Source: Caldifarciminota bacterium
Lineage (GTDB): Bacteria > Hydrothermota > Tepidihabitantia > SM23-42
Direction of reading: 5' to 3'
Length of the DNA: 35,742 nucleotides
Assembly: GCA_016936155.1 (NCBI GenBank)
Contig: JAFGPO010000123.1
Location: 1-35,742, forward strand
Below the pieces are notes generated by a model. It worked only from the letters and a program-made list of their open reading frames with translations. It made no database searches and was not told the DNA's origin. Below are positions 7,805-17,404 of this stretch, piece by piece; position 1 is the first letter of the stretch, and each line of letters starts with the position of its first letter. The translations under genes and the position numbers were made by a program.

Positions 7805-9481
7805 ATGAACAAAAAAGATTTCATCCGCGAGATCATTGAAGAGGATCTACGTACCGGCAAACACAGGATGGTATGCACCCGGTTCCCTCCTGAGCCTAAC
7901 GGGTATCTGCACATCGGACATGCAAAAGCAGTTTGTTTGGATTTCGGTGTTGCCCAGGAATACGGCGGCGCGTGCAATCTGCGTTTTGATGATTCCAATC
8001 CAACCAAGGAAAAACAGGAATATATCGATGCGATCAAGGCGGACATACGATGGCTTGGTTACGATTGGGGGGATCATGAGTATTATGCGTCGGATTATTT
8101 TATCCAGCTTTATGAATGGGCACTACAGCTCATAAAGAAGGGAAAGGCCTATGTTGATGATTTGAGCGCGGAGCAGATACGGGAGTACCGCGGCACGTTG
8201 ATTGAGCCTGGTACGCCGAGCCCTTTCCGTGACCGGAGCATCGAGGAGAACCTTGATCTGTTCGAACGCATGAAAAACGGCGAATTCCCGGATGGGGCAA
8301 AAGTCCTGCGTGCCAAGATCGATATGGCAGCCGGGAATATGAACATGCGTGATCCGGTCATGTACCGGATCATCCACACTGCCCACCATCGCCAGGGCGA
8401 TGCCTGGTGTATTTACCCGACGTATGACTGGACGCACGGGCAATCTGATTCCATCGAACGTATCACCCATTCGCTCTGTTCCATAGAGTTCGAGGATCAC
8501 CGACCGCTCTATGACTGGTTTCTTGAACAGCTGGGCGTATACCATCCGCGTCAGATAGAATTTGCGCGCCTCAACATCACCTACATCCTGACAAGCACAC
8601 GCAAACTGCGGCGCATTGTTGAACAGGGGCATGTAAGGGGATGGGACGATCCGCGTATGCCAACGCTTGCCGGGTTGCGGCGGCGGGGGTACACACCAGC
8701 CTCGATACGTGATTTTTGCGGCCGTATCAGTATTGCAAAAGCAGCTACGACTATTGATATCGCGCTGCTCGAACACTGTCTGCGCGAAGATCTGAACAAA
8801 CATGCATCACGCGTCATGGCGGTGATCGATCCGGTGAAATTGGTGATCGATAACTATCCGGAACACCAGGTCGAGGAACTGGATGCGATCAATAATCCGG
8901 AGGATCCATCCGCCGGCACGCGCAAGGTACCGTTTTCGCGCGTCCTGTATATTGAACGTGACGATTTCCGCGAGGACGCGCCCAGGAAATTCTACCGCCT
9001 TACGCCCGGGCGTGAAGTGCGGTTACGCTATGCATATTTCGTTAAGTGTGTGGATGTCATCAGGGATAACAAAGGGATCATCAGCGAGATACACTGTACC
9101 TATGATCCTGCCACCCGTGGTGGTGACGCCCCGGATGGCCGTAAAGTAAAGGCAACACTGCACTGGGTATCAGCGCACCATGCACGACAGATCGAAGTCC
9201 GCCTCTTTGAACATCTTTTCATCCGGGAAGACCCAAATGAAGCGGGAGAGGGACAGGATTTCATGACCAATATCAATCCGCAGAGCATTGAAGCCCGCAC
9301 CGAGTGCTACATTGAACCGGGAGTAATGCCGGTCACGCCTGGCGATACCTATCAGTTCGAACGGTTAGGGTATTTCACTGCGGATCAAGATACGCATCCA
9401 GACCGGGTCGTTTTCAATCGGAGTGTTACGCTGCGTGATACATGGGCAAAAGTACAACAGCAAAGGGATAAGGCCTTATGA
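7805..9481 (+). CDS. glnS: Glutaminyl-tRNA synthetase
   Basis: 558 residues, class I synthetase charging tRNA-Gln. The ATP-site HIGH motif is at residues 36-39 ([16 protein letters not shown]). GlnRS-specific stretches include [55 protein letters not shown] and the C-terminal anticodon-binding barrels ([29 protein letters not shown]). The KMSKS-type loop reads LTSTRKL (residues 262-268) instead of the usual MSKRKL, so the first lysine is Thr265. Only a modest leader (AGGA) precedes ATG 7805. A housekeeping gene inside a catabolic cluster is unusual, and it shares an ATGA overlap with meaB. Confidence 0.96.
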   Translation: MNKKDFIREIIEEDLRTGKHRMVCTRFPPEPNGYLHIGHAKAVCLDFGVAQEYGGACNLRFDDSNPTKEKQEYIDAIKADIRWLGYDWGDHEYYASDYFIQLYEWALQLIKKGKAYVDDLSAEQIREYRGTLIEPGTPSPFRDRSIEENLDLFERMKNGEFPDGAKVLRAKIDMAAGNMNMRDPVMYRIIHTAHHRQGDAWCIYPTYDWTHGQSDSIERITHSLCSIEFEDHRPLYDWFLEQLGVYHPRQIEFARLNITYILTSTRKLRRIVEQGHVRGWDDPRMPTLAGLRRRGYTPASIRDFCGRISIAKAATTIDIALLEHCLREDLNKHASRVMAVIDPVKLVIDNYPEHQVEELDAINNPEDPSAGTRKVPFSRVLYIERDDFREDAPRKFYRLTPGREVRLRYAYFVKCVDVIRDNKGIISEIHCTYDPATRGGDAPDGRKVKATLHWVSAHHARQIEVRLFEHLFIREDPNEAGEGQDFMTNINPQSIEARTECYIEPGVMPVTPGDTYQFERLGYFTADQDTHPDRVVFNRSVTLRDTWAKVQQQRDKAL

Positions 9482-10425
9482 CCCGGGAAGCAATGAAACG
9501 ATTGCGGAGCGGGGACAAGCGGACGATCGCTCAGTTCATTACACGGGTCGAGAATGACCAAGATCATGCGGTCATGGAGGCTATTTTCCCGTTCACTGGC
9601 GGCGCGTACCATATCGGGATCACCGGGCCTCCTGGTGCGGGAAAATCCACGCTTGTCAATGCGCTCGCCAAAGTGCTTCTGGAGAAAAAGAAAAAAGTCG
9701 GTATCATCGCGGTCGATCCCACCTCCCCTTTTTCTGGCGGTGCTTTGCTTGGCGATCGAGTCCGGATGAACGATCTCGCCCTGCACAAGGATGTGTATAT
9801 CCGCAGCATGGCTTCGCGTGGCAGCCTGGGCGGCTTGGCGCTCAAGACCAAGGATGCCCTCATGGTCCTTGATGCGGCAGGCATGGATTATACGATCATC
9901 GAGACGATCGGTGTCGGCCAGGTGGAATTGGATATTGCGCAGGTGTGTGATACGACGATCGTCGTACTCGTGCCTGAATCCGGCGACAGTATCCAGGCGA
10001 TGAAAGCCGGACTTCTTGAGATCGCCGATATCCTTGTTATCAACAAATCGGATCGACCGGGGAGCGATCGATTGTTGACCGAACTCAAGTTCGCCCTGGA
10101 AATGCGTGAACAGGAAAGCGGCTGGCACTACCCGATACTGCAGACCGTTGCCCTGGAGCACCGTGGCGTTAGTACCCTGGTGACAACGATCGAGGAACAT
10201 GAAAAGTACCTCACAACGAGCAAACGCCTTGAACAAATGCGAAAGCTGCAATTGATGAGGCGCATCAAGGAGCTTATCGAACACAGGATCAGGGATCACG
10301 TTGAGAGGTTGGTTTCGCATACTGGCGATCTGAATACAGTGATCGATCTGGTGTACCGGCGGAAAAAGAATCCATTCCGTATTGCTGATTTGATCGCACG
10401 TAAGATCCTTGCGAGCCGGAGATAG
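9478..10425 (+). CDS. meaB: MeaB/ArgK-type GTPase, chaperone of B12-dependent acyl-CoA mutases
   Basis: 315 residues, G3E-family P-loop GTPase. Walker [10 protein letters not shown] is at residues 50-58, followed by [40 protein letters not shown] and the guanine-specificity motif NKSD. MeaB proteins gate adenosylcobalamin loading and protect methylmalonyl-CoA or isobutyryl-CoA mutases. The gene overlaps the glnS stop by 4 bases and ends 8 bases before the first mutase gene, which supports this role. It probably serves both mutases of the window. Confidence 0.94.
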   Translation: MTREAMKRLRSGDKRTIAQFITRVENDQDHAVMEAIFPFTGGAYHIGITGPPGAGKSTLVNALAKVLLEKKKKVGIIAVDPTSPFSGGALLGDRVRMNDLALHKDVYIRSMASRGSLGGLALKTKDALMVLDAAGMDYTIIETIGVGQVELDIAQVCDTTIVVLVPESGDSIQAMKAGLLEIADILVINKSDRPGSDRLLTELKFALEMREQESGWHYPILQTVALEHRGVSTLVTTIEEHEKYLTTSKRLEQMRKLQLMRRIKELIEHRIRDHVERLVSHTGDLNTVIDLVYRRKKNPFRIADLIARKILASRR

Positions 10426-10433
10426 GGGGGTTA

Positions 10434-12065
10434 ATGAAAAAAGATATATGGGAGCAGAAGTTAAGGACCTGTAAGGAGCGGGAATTCAAATTCACTACCG
10501 TTTCTGGAATACCGGTTAAGACACTCTATACCCCTGATGATATTGAAGGATTCGATTACCATCATGACCTTGGATATCCGGGTGAATTTCCATTTACGCG
10601 TGGCGTATACACGAATATGTACCGTGGGCGTTTATGGACGATGCGCCAATTCTCAGGGTTTGGTACACCCAAGGATACGAATAAACGGTACAAGTATTTG
10701 TTGCAGCACGGTCAGACAGGCCTATCAGTGGCGTTCGATTTTCCAACCCTCTATGGGCGCGATTCAGATGACCCGTTCTCCCGCGGCGAGGTGGGCAAGT
10801 GCGGAGTGGCGATCGATACGCTCCGCGACATGGAGATACTCTTTCACGGTATTCCGCTTGAACAGATTTCGACATCCATGACCATTAATCCACCGGCCGC
10901 AATGCTTCTCGCGATGTATATCGCGGTCGGGGAAAAACAGGGTGTACCGAAGAAAGCTCTCATGGGGACGATTCAGAACGATATGCTCAAGGAGTACCAG
11001 GCTCAAAAGACATGGATATACCCGCCCGAACCATCCATGCGTATCATCACGGACACAATGTCCTACTGCGCAAAAGAAGTTCCGAAATGGAATACGATAT
11101 CGATATCCGGCTACCATATCCGGGAAGCGGGTTCGACCGCTCTGCAAGAACTTGCGTTCACGCTGAAGAATGGATTCACCTATGTTGAGTACGGGATGAA
11201 AAAGGGCCTGGATATCGATACCTTCGCGCCACGTCTGTCGTTTTTCTTTAATTCTCACCTTGATTTCTTCGAAGAGGTCGCGAAGTACCGTGCTGCGCGT
11301 CGGATCTGGGCGCGCATAATGCAGGATCGTTACAATGCCCAGAGTCCCCGTTCCTATCTCATGCGGTTTCACACCCAGACTGCTGGTTGCACCCTGACCG
11401 CCCAGCAACCGGAAAATAACATCATGAGGACCGCATTCCAGGCATTGGCGGCAGTCCTGGGTGGAACCCAAAGTCTCCATACGAATTCAATGGACGAGAC
11501 CTATGCCCTGCCGACCGAGAAAGCGGTCAAGATCGCTTTGCGCACGCAGCAACTCATTGCTTTTGAGACCGGTGCGGGAAATACGATCGATCCACTCGGT
11601 GGTTCATACTTTATCGAGGCATTGACTGATGAGCTTGAAAAAGGTGCCTATAAATATTTTGAGAGGATCGATAAACTTGGCGGAGTGGTGAAGGCGATCG
11701 AAAAGGGATTCTTCCAGAAAGAGATCTCACGGAGTGCGTATGAGTATCAGAAAAAACTCGAGCGAAAAGAGAAATATCATGTTGGTGTGAATATTTTTCA
11801 GGAGGATACGAAATCTGATATGGAGATCCTTAAGATCTCGAAAGAAGTTGAGCGGGCTCAGATCGCATCCTTGCGGCGCGTCAAGCAGGAGCGAAATTCC
11901 CGGAAGGTGAAAGAAAGCCTGAAGTCCCTGCGTAAGGGAGCAGCCGATGGTTCCAATCTTATGCCCCTGATACTCGAGTGTGTACGTGCATACGCGACCC
12001 TTGGCGAGATGTGCGAAATGCTCAAAGAGGAATTCGGCGAATACCAGGAGCCAATAATTTTCTGA
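10434..12065 (+). CDS. Adenosylcobalamin-dependent acyl-CoA mutase, catalytic subunit, isobutyryl-CoA-mutase type
   Basis: 543 residues, the TIM-barrel subunit of the methylmalonyl-CoA mutase family without a fused B12 domain. Conserved parts: [40 protein letters not shown] and [19 protein letters not shown]. The two residues that hold the methylmalonyl carboxylate (Tyr89 and Arg207 in Propionibacterium numbering) are Phe73 and Gln191 here, the pair reported for isobutyryl-CoA mutase. In addition the usual GYDSD reads GRDSD. The likely reaction is isobutyryl-CoA to butyryl-CoA, but a novel acyl substrate is possible. Leader GGGGGG lies just before ATG 10434. The B12 subunit follows at 12175. 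Confidence 0.88.
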   Translation: MKKDIWEQKLRTCKEREFKFTTVSGIPVKTLYTPDDIEGFDYHHDLGYPGEFPFTRGVYTNMYRGRLWTMRQFSGFGTPKDTNKRYKYLLQHGQTGLSVAFDFPTLYGRDSDDPFSRGEVGKCGVAIDTLRDMEILFHGIPLEQISTSMTINPPAAMLLAMYIAVGEKQGVPKKALMGTIQNDMLKEYQAQKTWIYPPEPSMRIITDTMSYCAKEVPKWNTISISGYHIREAGSTALQELAFTLKNGFTYVEYGMKKGLDIDTFAPRLSFFFNSHLDFFEEVAKYRAARRIWARIMQDRYNAQSPRSYLMRFHTQTAGCTLTAQQPENNIMRTAFQALAAVLGGTQSLHTNSMDETYALPTEKAVKIALRTQQLIAFETGAGNTIDPLGGSYFIEALTDELEKGAYKYFERIDKLGGVVKAIEKGFFQKEISRSAYEYQKKLERKEKYHVGVNIFQEDTKSDMEILKISKEVERAQIASLRRVKQERNSRKVKESLKSLRKGAADGSNLMPLILECVRAYATLGEMCEMLKEEFGEYQEPIIF

Positions 12066-12165
12066 TGAAGATCTGGATTCATACGGATAATTGCGGATGC
12101 ATACAGATACCATATCCGTTTGACTTATATATTATCTGTTTGAATCTATTTCTTTGAAGAAGAAA
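12066..12165. repeat. Intergenic imperfect palindrome (family B, copy 2) with Shine-Dalgarno-proximal hairpin
   Basis: The left arm GATTCATACGGATAATTGCG pairs with the right arm, whose reverse complement reads GATTCAAACAGATAATATAT. A terminal hairpin TTTCTT-TGAAG-AAGAAA at 12149-12165 is followed at once by the GGGGG leader (12166-12170) of the B12-subunit gene. Same layout as 1842, 18954 and 23046. Confidence 0.65.
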
Positions 12166-12174
12166 GGGGGTAGT

Positions 12175-12666
12175 ATGTCCAAAAAGATCCGTATCCTGGT
12201 CGGCAAACCCGGTCTTGACGGGCATGACCGGGGGGCAAAGGTCGTTGCTGCTGCCCTGCGTGATGCAGGTATGGAGGTCATTTACACCGGATTGCACCAG
12301 ACATGCGAGTCGATCGTAGAAGCCGCTATCCAGGAGGACGTGGATGTCATCGGTCTCTCGATCCTTTCAGGAGCGCATATGACCATTTTCCCGAGAGTGC
12401 TGGAACTCTTAAGAAAAAAGAGGGCATCATCGATTATCGTCATCGGCGGTGGGATTATCCCGGCTGATGACATGAAAAAATTAGAGAACAAGGGGGTAAA
12501 AAAGCTGTTCGGTCCCGGCACCCCGACCGGTGATATTATCAGTTGGATACAAAGCGCGGTTGCAGGTGAACATAAGGTCATACCTTCGCGGAAAAAGGCA
12601 GTGAAACGGTCAGTCCGTTCTAAAAGGCGGACGGTTGCGAAAAAACGCAAAAAGAGCAAACGATAG
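12175..12666 (+). CDS. Cobalamin-binding small subunit of acyl-CoA mutase
   Basis: 163 residues. The DxHxxG motif (D15, H17, G20 in [11 protein letters not shown]) supplies the lower axial histidine to cobalt; the SILSGAH and IGGGIIP motifs complete the B12 fold. Start ATG 12175 has the GGGGG leader at 12166-12170. It stands directly after the isobutyryl-type mutase, so it is its natural partner. It is the only stand-alone B12 domain in the window, while the second mutase (17405) also lacks one, so sharing is plausible. Oddity: the last 30 or so residues form a tail very rich in Lys and Arg (ending KKRKKSKR) that is not part of the known fold. Confidence 0.93.
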   Translation: MSKKIRILVGKPGLDGHDRGAKVVAAALRDAGMEVIYTGLHQTCESIVEAAIQEDVDVIGLSILSGAHMTIFPRVLELLRKKRASSIIVIGGGIIPADDMKKLENKGVKKLFGPGTPTGDIISWIQSAVAGEHKVIPSRKKAVKRSVRSKRRTVAKKRKKSKR

Positions 12667-12676
12667 ACTTTTTTTC

Positions 12677-13564
12677 ATGAAAACATCGGGGTTTCCATTC
12701 GGATCGTTAACCTTTCATCTCATCTGTGAAGGTACGTTCTGGCTTGATGGCGGTGCTATGTTCGGCGTAGTACCCAAGGTTCTTTGGCATAAGCTTAATC
12801 CGGCGGATGACATGAACAGGATCAAGCTGGCATTGAATTGTCTGGTCGTGGAGCACCCGGATGGTGTCGTGCTCGTTGATACCGGTATCGGAGAAGGACT
12901 TAAGGAGCGTTTCTTAGAAATGTATAAGGTGGAAAAAAAACGTACATTGAAAGAATGTCTTGCTGAACACGGGATCGCACCTGAAGACGTAAGCTTTGTC
13001 ATCAATACCCATCTCCATTTTGATCATTGTGGTGGCAATACGGTAAGAGTTGATAGAAAATGGCGACCGACTTTTCCGAATGCCCGTTATATCGTGCAAA
13101 AACTCGAGTGGGAGGACGCAGTGGATCCGAACGAAAGAACGCAGGCAAGTTATCTTAAGGAGACTTTTTCCCCGATCGAGCAAGCCGGTCAACTCGATCT
13201 GGTCTCGGAAGAGCATGAGGTTCTTCCCGGGATCAAGGTAGTGAGGACCAATGGCCACACACGCGGGCATCAATCGGTGCTCATTGAATGTGAAGGAAGG
13301 AAGGCACTGTACCTTGGCGATCTGATTCCAACAACATCTCATATCAAGATCCCCTATACAATGGGATACGATCTCTATCCGATGGATCTCGTCGAAACGA
13401 AAAAACGGCTTTTGAAGCAAGCGGTGGCCGAAAATTGGTTATTGATATTTGAACATGATCCTTTACGACCGTTCGGCTACGTGGGCGAGGAGGATGGACG
13501 GTTTGTGATCAAGCCATTTCCGCAGAGCAATGTTTCCGGAGAAAAAAATGAAGACCAAGGATAA
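12677..13564 (+). CDS. Metallo-beta-lactamase-fold hydrolase
   Basis: 295 residues. The zinc motif HLHFDH is at residues 112-117, with later ligands in [15 protein letters not shown] and FEHDP. The overall pattern resembles the lactonase branch (N-acyl-homoserine-lactonase-like). Substrate unknown; a thioester or lactone linked to the surrounding acyl-CoA metabolism is a guess. It starts 10 bases after the B12-subunit stop with no clear leader, and its end overlaps the carboxyltransferase gene by 17 bases, so it belongs to the operon. Start could differ. Confidence 0.85.
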   Translation: MKTSGFPFGSLTFHLICEGTFWLDGGAMFGVVPKVLWHKLNPADDMNRIKLALNCLVVEHPDGVVLVDTGIGEGLKERFLEMYKVEKKRTLKECLAEHGIAPEDVSFVINTHLHFDHCGGNTVRVDRKWRPTFPNARYIVQKLEWEDAVDPNERTQASYLKETFSPIEQAGQLDLVSEEHEVLPGIKVVRTNGHTRGHQSVLIECEGRKALYLGDLIPTTSHIKIPYTMGYDLYPMDLVETKKRLLKQAVAENWLLIFEHDPLRPFGYVGEEDGRFVIKPFPQSNVSGEKNEDQG

Positions 13565-15095
13565 AATCAAGCATTTACAGGAACTCAACGCGCAGGCTGA
13601 ATCGGGTGGCGGCGAAAAGAGGATCGCTGTGCAGCATGAAAAAGGCCGCCTCACGGCACGGGAACGCATCGAGTATCTCCTTGATAAAGGGACATTCCGC
13701 GAGACGGACAAGTTCGTTACGCACCGGTGCACGGATTTCAATATGGGCGAGACGAAAATCCCTGGCGATGGTGTCGTGGCCGGCTATGGCCGGATCAATG
13801 GCCGGTCCGTGTGCATCTTTGCCGAGGATTTCACGGTTTTCGGAGGATCGCTCTCCAAAGCATATGCAGAGAAGATCTGCAAGATCCAGGATATGGCCGT
13901 TAAAATGGGCTGCCCGATCATTGGTTTGAAGGATTCTGGCGGCGCCCGTATCCAGGAGGGCGTTGATAGCCTCGCCGGTTACACGGATGTGTTCCTGCGC
14001 AACGTTCTCACGGCAGGTGTTGTGCCGCAGATCTCCGCGATCATGGGTCCGTGCGCAGGGGGTGCTGTTTATTCACCGGCAATGACCGATTTCGTGATCA
14101 TGGTCCATGGTTCGTTCATGTTCCTCACGGGTCCGGATGTCGTGAAAGCGGCGACACATGAAGATGTGACTTTTGATGAATTGGGTGGTGCGATGGTCCA
14201 TAACGAAAAATCAGGTGTTGCGCATTTCGCGGTGAATAACGAGCTCGAATGCCTCGATTTGATCAAAGATCTGCTGTCCTACATGCCCCAGAATAATATG
14301 GAAGATCCGCCTCATCGTGCCTGTTCGGATGACGTCAATCGCATGGATGACCCATTGGATGCGATCATCCCGGACAGTCCGAACAAGCCTTACGACATGC
14401 ACGAGGTGATTAAACGCGTGGTCGACAACAGTACGTTCCTCGAGGTTCACAGGTACTATGCGATGAATCTGATCGCTGGTTTCGCGCGCTTAGACGGGCG
14501 ACCGGTCGGTATCGTTGCGAACCAGCCTGCGGTTCTTGCCGGTGTGCTGGATATTAATTCATCGATGAAGGGCGCACGCTTCGTGCGTTTCTGTGACTGT
14601 TTCAATATCCCGATCGTGACCTTCGTGGATGTTCCAGGGTTTCTGCCGGGAACCGCCCAGGAATGGGGCGGCGTGATCAAGAACGGGGCAAAGCTCCTCT
14701 ATGCATTCTGCGAGGCTACTGTTCCGCGGATTACCGTAATCACCCGTAAGGCGTACGGCGGGGCTTATTGCGTCATGAGTTCAAAACATACCCGCGCGGA
14801 CATCAATTACGCCTGGCCCAGCGCTGAGATCGCGGTCATGGGACCTGATGGTGCGGTCAAAATACTCTACCGGAAGCAGATTAAAGAAGCCGCAGATCCG
14901 AAGCAGATCGAAAAGCAGCTCATCAACGAATACACCGATAAATTCGCCAATCCATTCGTTACCGCGAGTAAAGGGTATATCGATGCGGTCATCATGCCGT
15001 CAGCGACCCGTCCGCGTATCATCGAAGCTCTTGCTATGATCGAGAACAAGCGGGACTCCAATCTGCCAAGAAAACATGGGAATATACCCCTCTAG
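13548..15095 (+). CDS. pccB: Acyl-CoA carboxylase carboxyltransferase subunit (propionyl-CoA carboxylase beta type)
   Basis: 515 residues, typical for PccB. Start ATG 13548 has GGAG at 13538-13541 and lies inside the end of the previous gene. Crotonase-fold signatures: [52 protein letters not shown] and [15 protein letters not shown]. It transfers CO2 from biotin to propionyl-CoA, giving methylmalonyl-CoA. In Streptomyces PccB the residue after GGAY is Asp422, a chain-length determinant; here it is Cys, so acetyl- or butyryl-CoA could also be accepted. The biotin carboxylase and carrier genes follow, and the mutase and epimerase downstream complete the route to succinyl-CoA. Confidence 0.9.
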   Translation: MKTKDKIKHLQELNAQAESGGGEKRIAVQHEKGRLTARERIEYLLDKGTFRETDKFVTHRCTDFNMGETKIPGDGVVAGYGRINGRSVCIFAEDFTVFGGSLSKAYAEKICKIQDMAVKMGCPIIGLKDSGGARIQEGVDSLAGYTDVFLRNVLTAGVVPQISAIMGPCAGGAVYSPAMTDFVIMVHGSFMFLTGPDVVKAATHEDVTFDELGGAMVHNEKSGVAHFAVNNELECLDLIKDLLSYMPQNNMEDPPHRACSDDVNRMDDPLDAIIPDSPNKPYDMHEVIKRVVDNSTFLEVHRYYAMNLIAGFARLDGRPVGIVANQPAVLAGVLDINSSMKGARFVRFCDCFNIPIVTFVDVPGFLPGTAQEWGGVIKNGAKLLYAFCEATVPRITVITRKAYGGAYCVMSSKHTRADINYAWPSAEIAVMGPDGAVKILYRKQIKEAADPKQIEKQLINEYTDKFANPFVTASKGYIDAVIMPSATRPRIIEALAMIENKRDSNLPRKHGNIPL

Positions 15096-15097
15096 TG

Positions 15098-15222
15098 AAA
15101 TTCGAAATTCTAAACAATATCGAATGACCAAAATACCAAACACGAAACATTTTGAACATTGGAATTTAGGTTTTGTTTCGGAATAAATTTTCCGCCAGAG
15201 GCGGATCAGCCTCAGGCGGACG
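15098..15222. repeat. Family A palindrome, copy 2, with GC-rich double hairpin
   Basis: The left arm GAAATTCGAAATTCTAAACA plus ATCGAATGACCAAAAT pairs imperfectly with the right arm (AACATTGGAATTTAGGTTTTG). It contains ATGACCAAAA at 15124-15133, the motif that is the start codon region of the ORF in the copy at 28004. At 15192-15220 is the double hairpin CCGCCAGAGGCGG / ATCAGCCTCAGGCGGA shared with the copies at 17244 and 26208. Confidence 0.7.
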
Positions 15223-15249
15223 ATAGTAGGATGTAGAGTTTATAGAATT

Positions 15250-16749
15250 ATGTTTAAGAAAATTCTGGTTGCTAATCGGGGTGAGATCGCGGTACGTGTG
15301 TTGCGCGCATGCCGCGAAATGGGTATCGCATCGGTTACCGTATATTCGGATGCTGACCAGACCGCACTTCATACGCTGTATGCCGATGAGGTATACCATA
15401 TCGGTGAAGCACCCGCATCGGAGAGTTACCTGTGCATCGAGAAGATAATCGACGTCGCGAAGCGCTCTGGAGCCGAAGCTGTTCATCCCGGGTATGGATT
15501 TCTTGCTGAAAATACCGGCTTTGCCCGCGCTTGTGAAGAAGCGGGTATCGCGTTTATCGGTCCCACGTCCCGGGCAATCGAATTGCTCGGCGACAAGATC
15601 GCTTCAAAAAGGACAATGACCAAAGCGCATATTCCAATCATCCCGGGGAGCGAAGGCCCGGTGTGCGACGAAGCACAGGCGATAAAGATCGCCCAAGGGA
15701 TCGGATTTCCGGTTCTCATCAAAGCGGCAGGCGGAGGCGGAGGCAAAGGCATGCGGATCGTACGCTCCCGCGAGGAAATGCCGGGTGCGATGAAACAGGC
15801 GACGAGCGAAGCCCGTTCGGCATTCGGTGATCCAACGATCTTTATTGAAAAATTCCTCGAAGCACCCCGGCACGTTGAATTCCAGATACTTGCCGACACG
15901 CATGGCAATGTTGTGCATTTATTCGAACGCGAATGTTCGGTTCAACGGCGTCATCAGAAATTGATCGAGGAATCTCCCTCTGCGATTATGACCCATGAGT
16001 TACGGCAGGAAATGGGCGAAGCGGCTGTCAAGGCAGTCAAAGCATCTGATTACACGAACGCAGGCACAGTTGAATTCATGGTCGATAAGAACAAGAAATT
16101 CTACTTTCTTGAGATGAATACACGGTTACAGGTCGAGCACCCGGTGACCGAATTGATCACCGGGATAGATATTGTCAGAGAGCAGTTGAAAATTGCCGCC
16201 GGTGAAAAGTTGACCCTTAATCAGAAAGACATAAAAATGACCGGATCAGCGATCGAATGCCGGATATCAGCAGAGGATCCAGAGAACAATTTCGCTCCCT
16301 CCACCGGGATGATCGTCCGATACAGCACTCCGGGCGGGATAGGAGTGCGGGTGGATGATGGTGTGTACGAGGGATTTACAGTCCCGATCCACTATGATCC
16401 GCTTATTGCGAAACTGCTGGTGTGGGCGCCCACCCGGCAGGACGCGATCGCGCGTATGAAACGCGCGTTGAGGGAATACACGATACACGGGATCAAAACA
16501 TCGATCCCGTTCCATACGGTAGTGATGAACAATGAGCGATTTGTCACCGGGAATTATGATACAACGTTTATTGATACGGTGCTTGGAACAGTAGCGTATC
16601 AAAAAAAGCACCACACAGCGGCTGCAGTCGCTGCAGTTCTCGCATCGGTCATGAGAGAACAGGGAGCGGTGGCCACTACTAAAAGTGCCAAAATCGCGGA
16701 TAATCCTTGGAAAATGGCTGGACGGCGATCCATGATGAGGAGGAAGTAG
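15250..16749 (+). CDS. accC: Acyl-CoA carboxylase, biotin carboxylase subunit
   Basis: 499 residues, ATP-grasp biotin carboxylase. Motifs: KILVANRGEIAVRVLRACRE at the start, HPGYGFLAEN, KAAGGGGGKGMRIV (ATP loop), ERECSVQRRHQKLIEE and EMNTRLQVEHPVTE. It carboxylates the biotin carried by the protein encoded 1 base downstream. No fused biotin domain; the last 40 or so residues (after the usual end of the fold) are a weakly conserved extension ending in basic residues. There is no evident Shine-Dalgarno sequence before ATG 15250 because a family A repeat lies immediately upstream. It could serve both carboxyltransferases (13548 and 26384). Confidence 0.95.
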   Translation: MFKKILVANRGEIAVRVLRACREMGIASVTVYSDADQTALHTLYADEVYHIGEAPASESYLCIEKIIDVAKRSGAEAVHPGYGFLAENTGFARACEEAGIAFIGPTSRAIELLGDKIASKRTMTKAHIPIIPGSEGPVCDEAQAIKIAQGIGFPVLIKAAGGGGGKGMRIVRSREEMPGAMKQATSEARSAFGDPTIFIEKFLEAPRHVEFQILADTHGNVVHLFERECSVQRRHQKLIEESPSAIMTHELRQEMGEAAVKAVKASDYTNAGTVEFMVDKNKKFYFLEMNTRLQVEHPVTELITGIDIVREQLKIAAGEKLTLNQKDIKMTGSAIECRISAEDPENNFAPSTGMIVRYSTPGGIGVRVDDGVYEGFTVPIHYDPLIAKLLVWAPTRQDAIARMKRALREYTIHGIKTSIPFHTVVMNNERFVTGNYDTTFIDTVLGTVAYQKKHHTAAAVAAVLASVMREQGAVATTKSAKIADNPWKMAGRRSMMRRK

Positions 16750-16750
16750 A

Positions 16751-17242
16751 ATGGCGTATGCTGTGGAGGTCGATGATAGAGAGTTCCGGATCGGTGTGCG
16801 TGCTGGAGCATCGGGATTCATCGTGGAGGTGGATGGCATTGAACACATGGTTAAGATCGTCGACCGTTCACAACACGGGTTCACCATGATCATGGATCAA
16901 CAACCTTATACGATCGTGAGTGACGCGGGTGATCAGTTTGTGGTCAATGACGAGCCGTTCATGGTCAGCGTCGCGGACGAACAGGTTCAGAAGATCATGG
17001 TCGCGAATCCCGATACATATGTAAAAAAGGAACTTGTCATCAAAGCTCCAATGCCCGGTCTCGTGCTCGAGGTGATGGTCGCCGAAGGCGACCGTGTAAT
17101 CTGTGGACAAGGTCTTTTCATCGTTGAGGCAATGAAAATGCAGAATGAAATGAAAACCCCGCGCGAGGGGATCGTGAAGCAGATACTCGTGGATAAGGGG
17201 CAAACAGTCAACAGCGGAGACACGCTCGTTACAATCGAGTGA
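16751..17242 (+). CDS. Biotin carboxyl carrier subunit of acyl-CoA carboxylase
   Basis: 163 residues. The C-terminal lipoyl/biotinyl domain has APMPGLVLEV and the biotin site EAMKM, with K129 as the biotinylated lysine about 35 residues from the end, as expected. The N-terminal 80 residues resemble the linker (BT-like) domain that in fused propionyl-CoA carboxylase alpha chains connects biotin carboxylase and carrier. GAGGAAG precedes ATG 16751, one base after the accC stop. With accC and the carboxyltransferase it makes a complete three-part carboxylase. Confidence 0.93.
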   Translation: MAYAVEVDDREFRIGVRAGASGFIVEVDGIEHMVKIVDRSQHGFTMIMDQQPYTIVSDAGDQFVVNDEPFMVSVADEQVQKIMVANPDTYVKKELVIKAPMPGLVLEVMVAEGDRVICGQGLFIVEAMKMQNEMKTPREGIVKQILVDKGQTVNSGDTLVTIE

Positions 17243-17243
17243 G

Positions 17244-17402
17244 AAATTCCAAGCACGAAATCCTAGATTCTAAACAATATCCAAGCACCAAATTCAAAAC
17301 AATCATTTTTTGGGAGCATTCGAATTTAGAATATGTTTAGGATTGGATTTTCCGCCGAAGGCGGATCAGCCTCAGGCTGAAGAAATTAAAATTTAGAATT
17401 TT
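17244..17402. repeat. Family A palindrome, copy 3, abutting a start codon
   Basis: Arms GAAATTCCAAGCACGAAATCC and CGAATTTAGAATATGTTTAGGA are imperfectly inverted. The double hairpin CCGCCGAAGGCGG / TCAGCCTCAGGCTGA is at about 17352-17380. The element runs to within a few bases of the methylmalonyl-CoA mutase start at 17405 and leaves it without a recognisable Shine-Dalgarno sequence. Confidence 0.7.
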
Positions 17403-17404
17403 CT

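Noticed and set aside
12660-12676. Rho-independent terminator after the B12 subunit
   Set aside because: There is a run of seven T, but no GC-rich stem directly before it, and the next gene starts at once.
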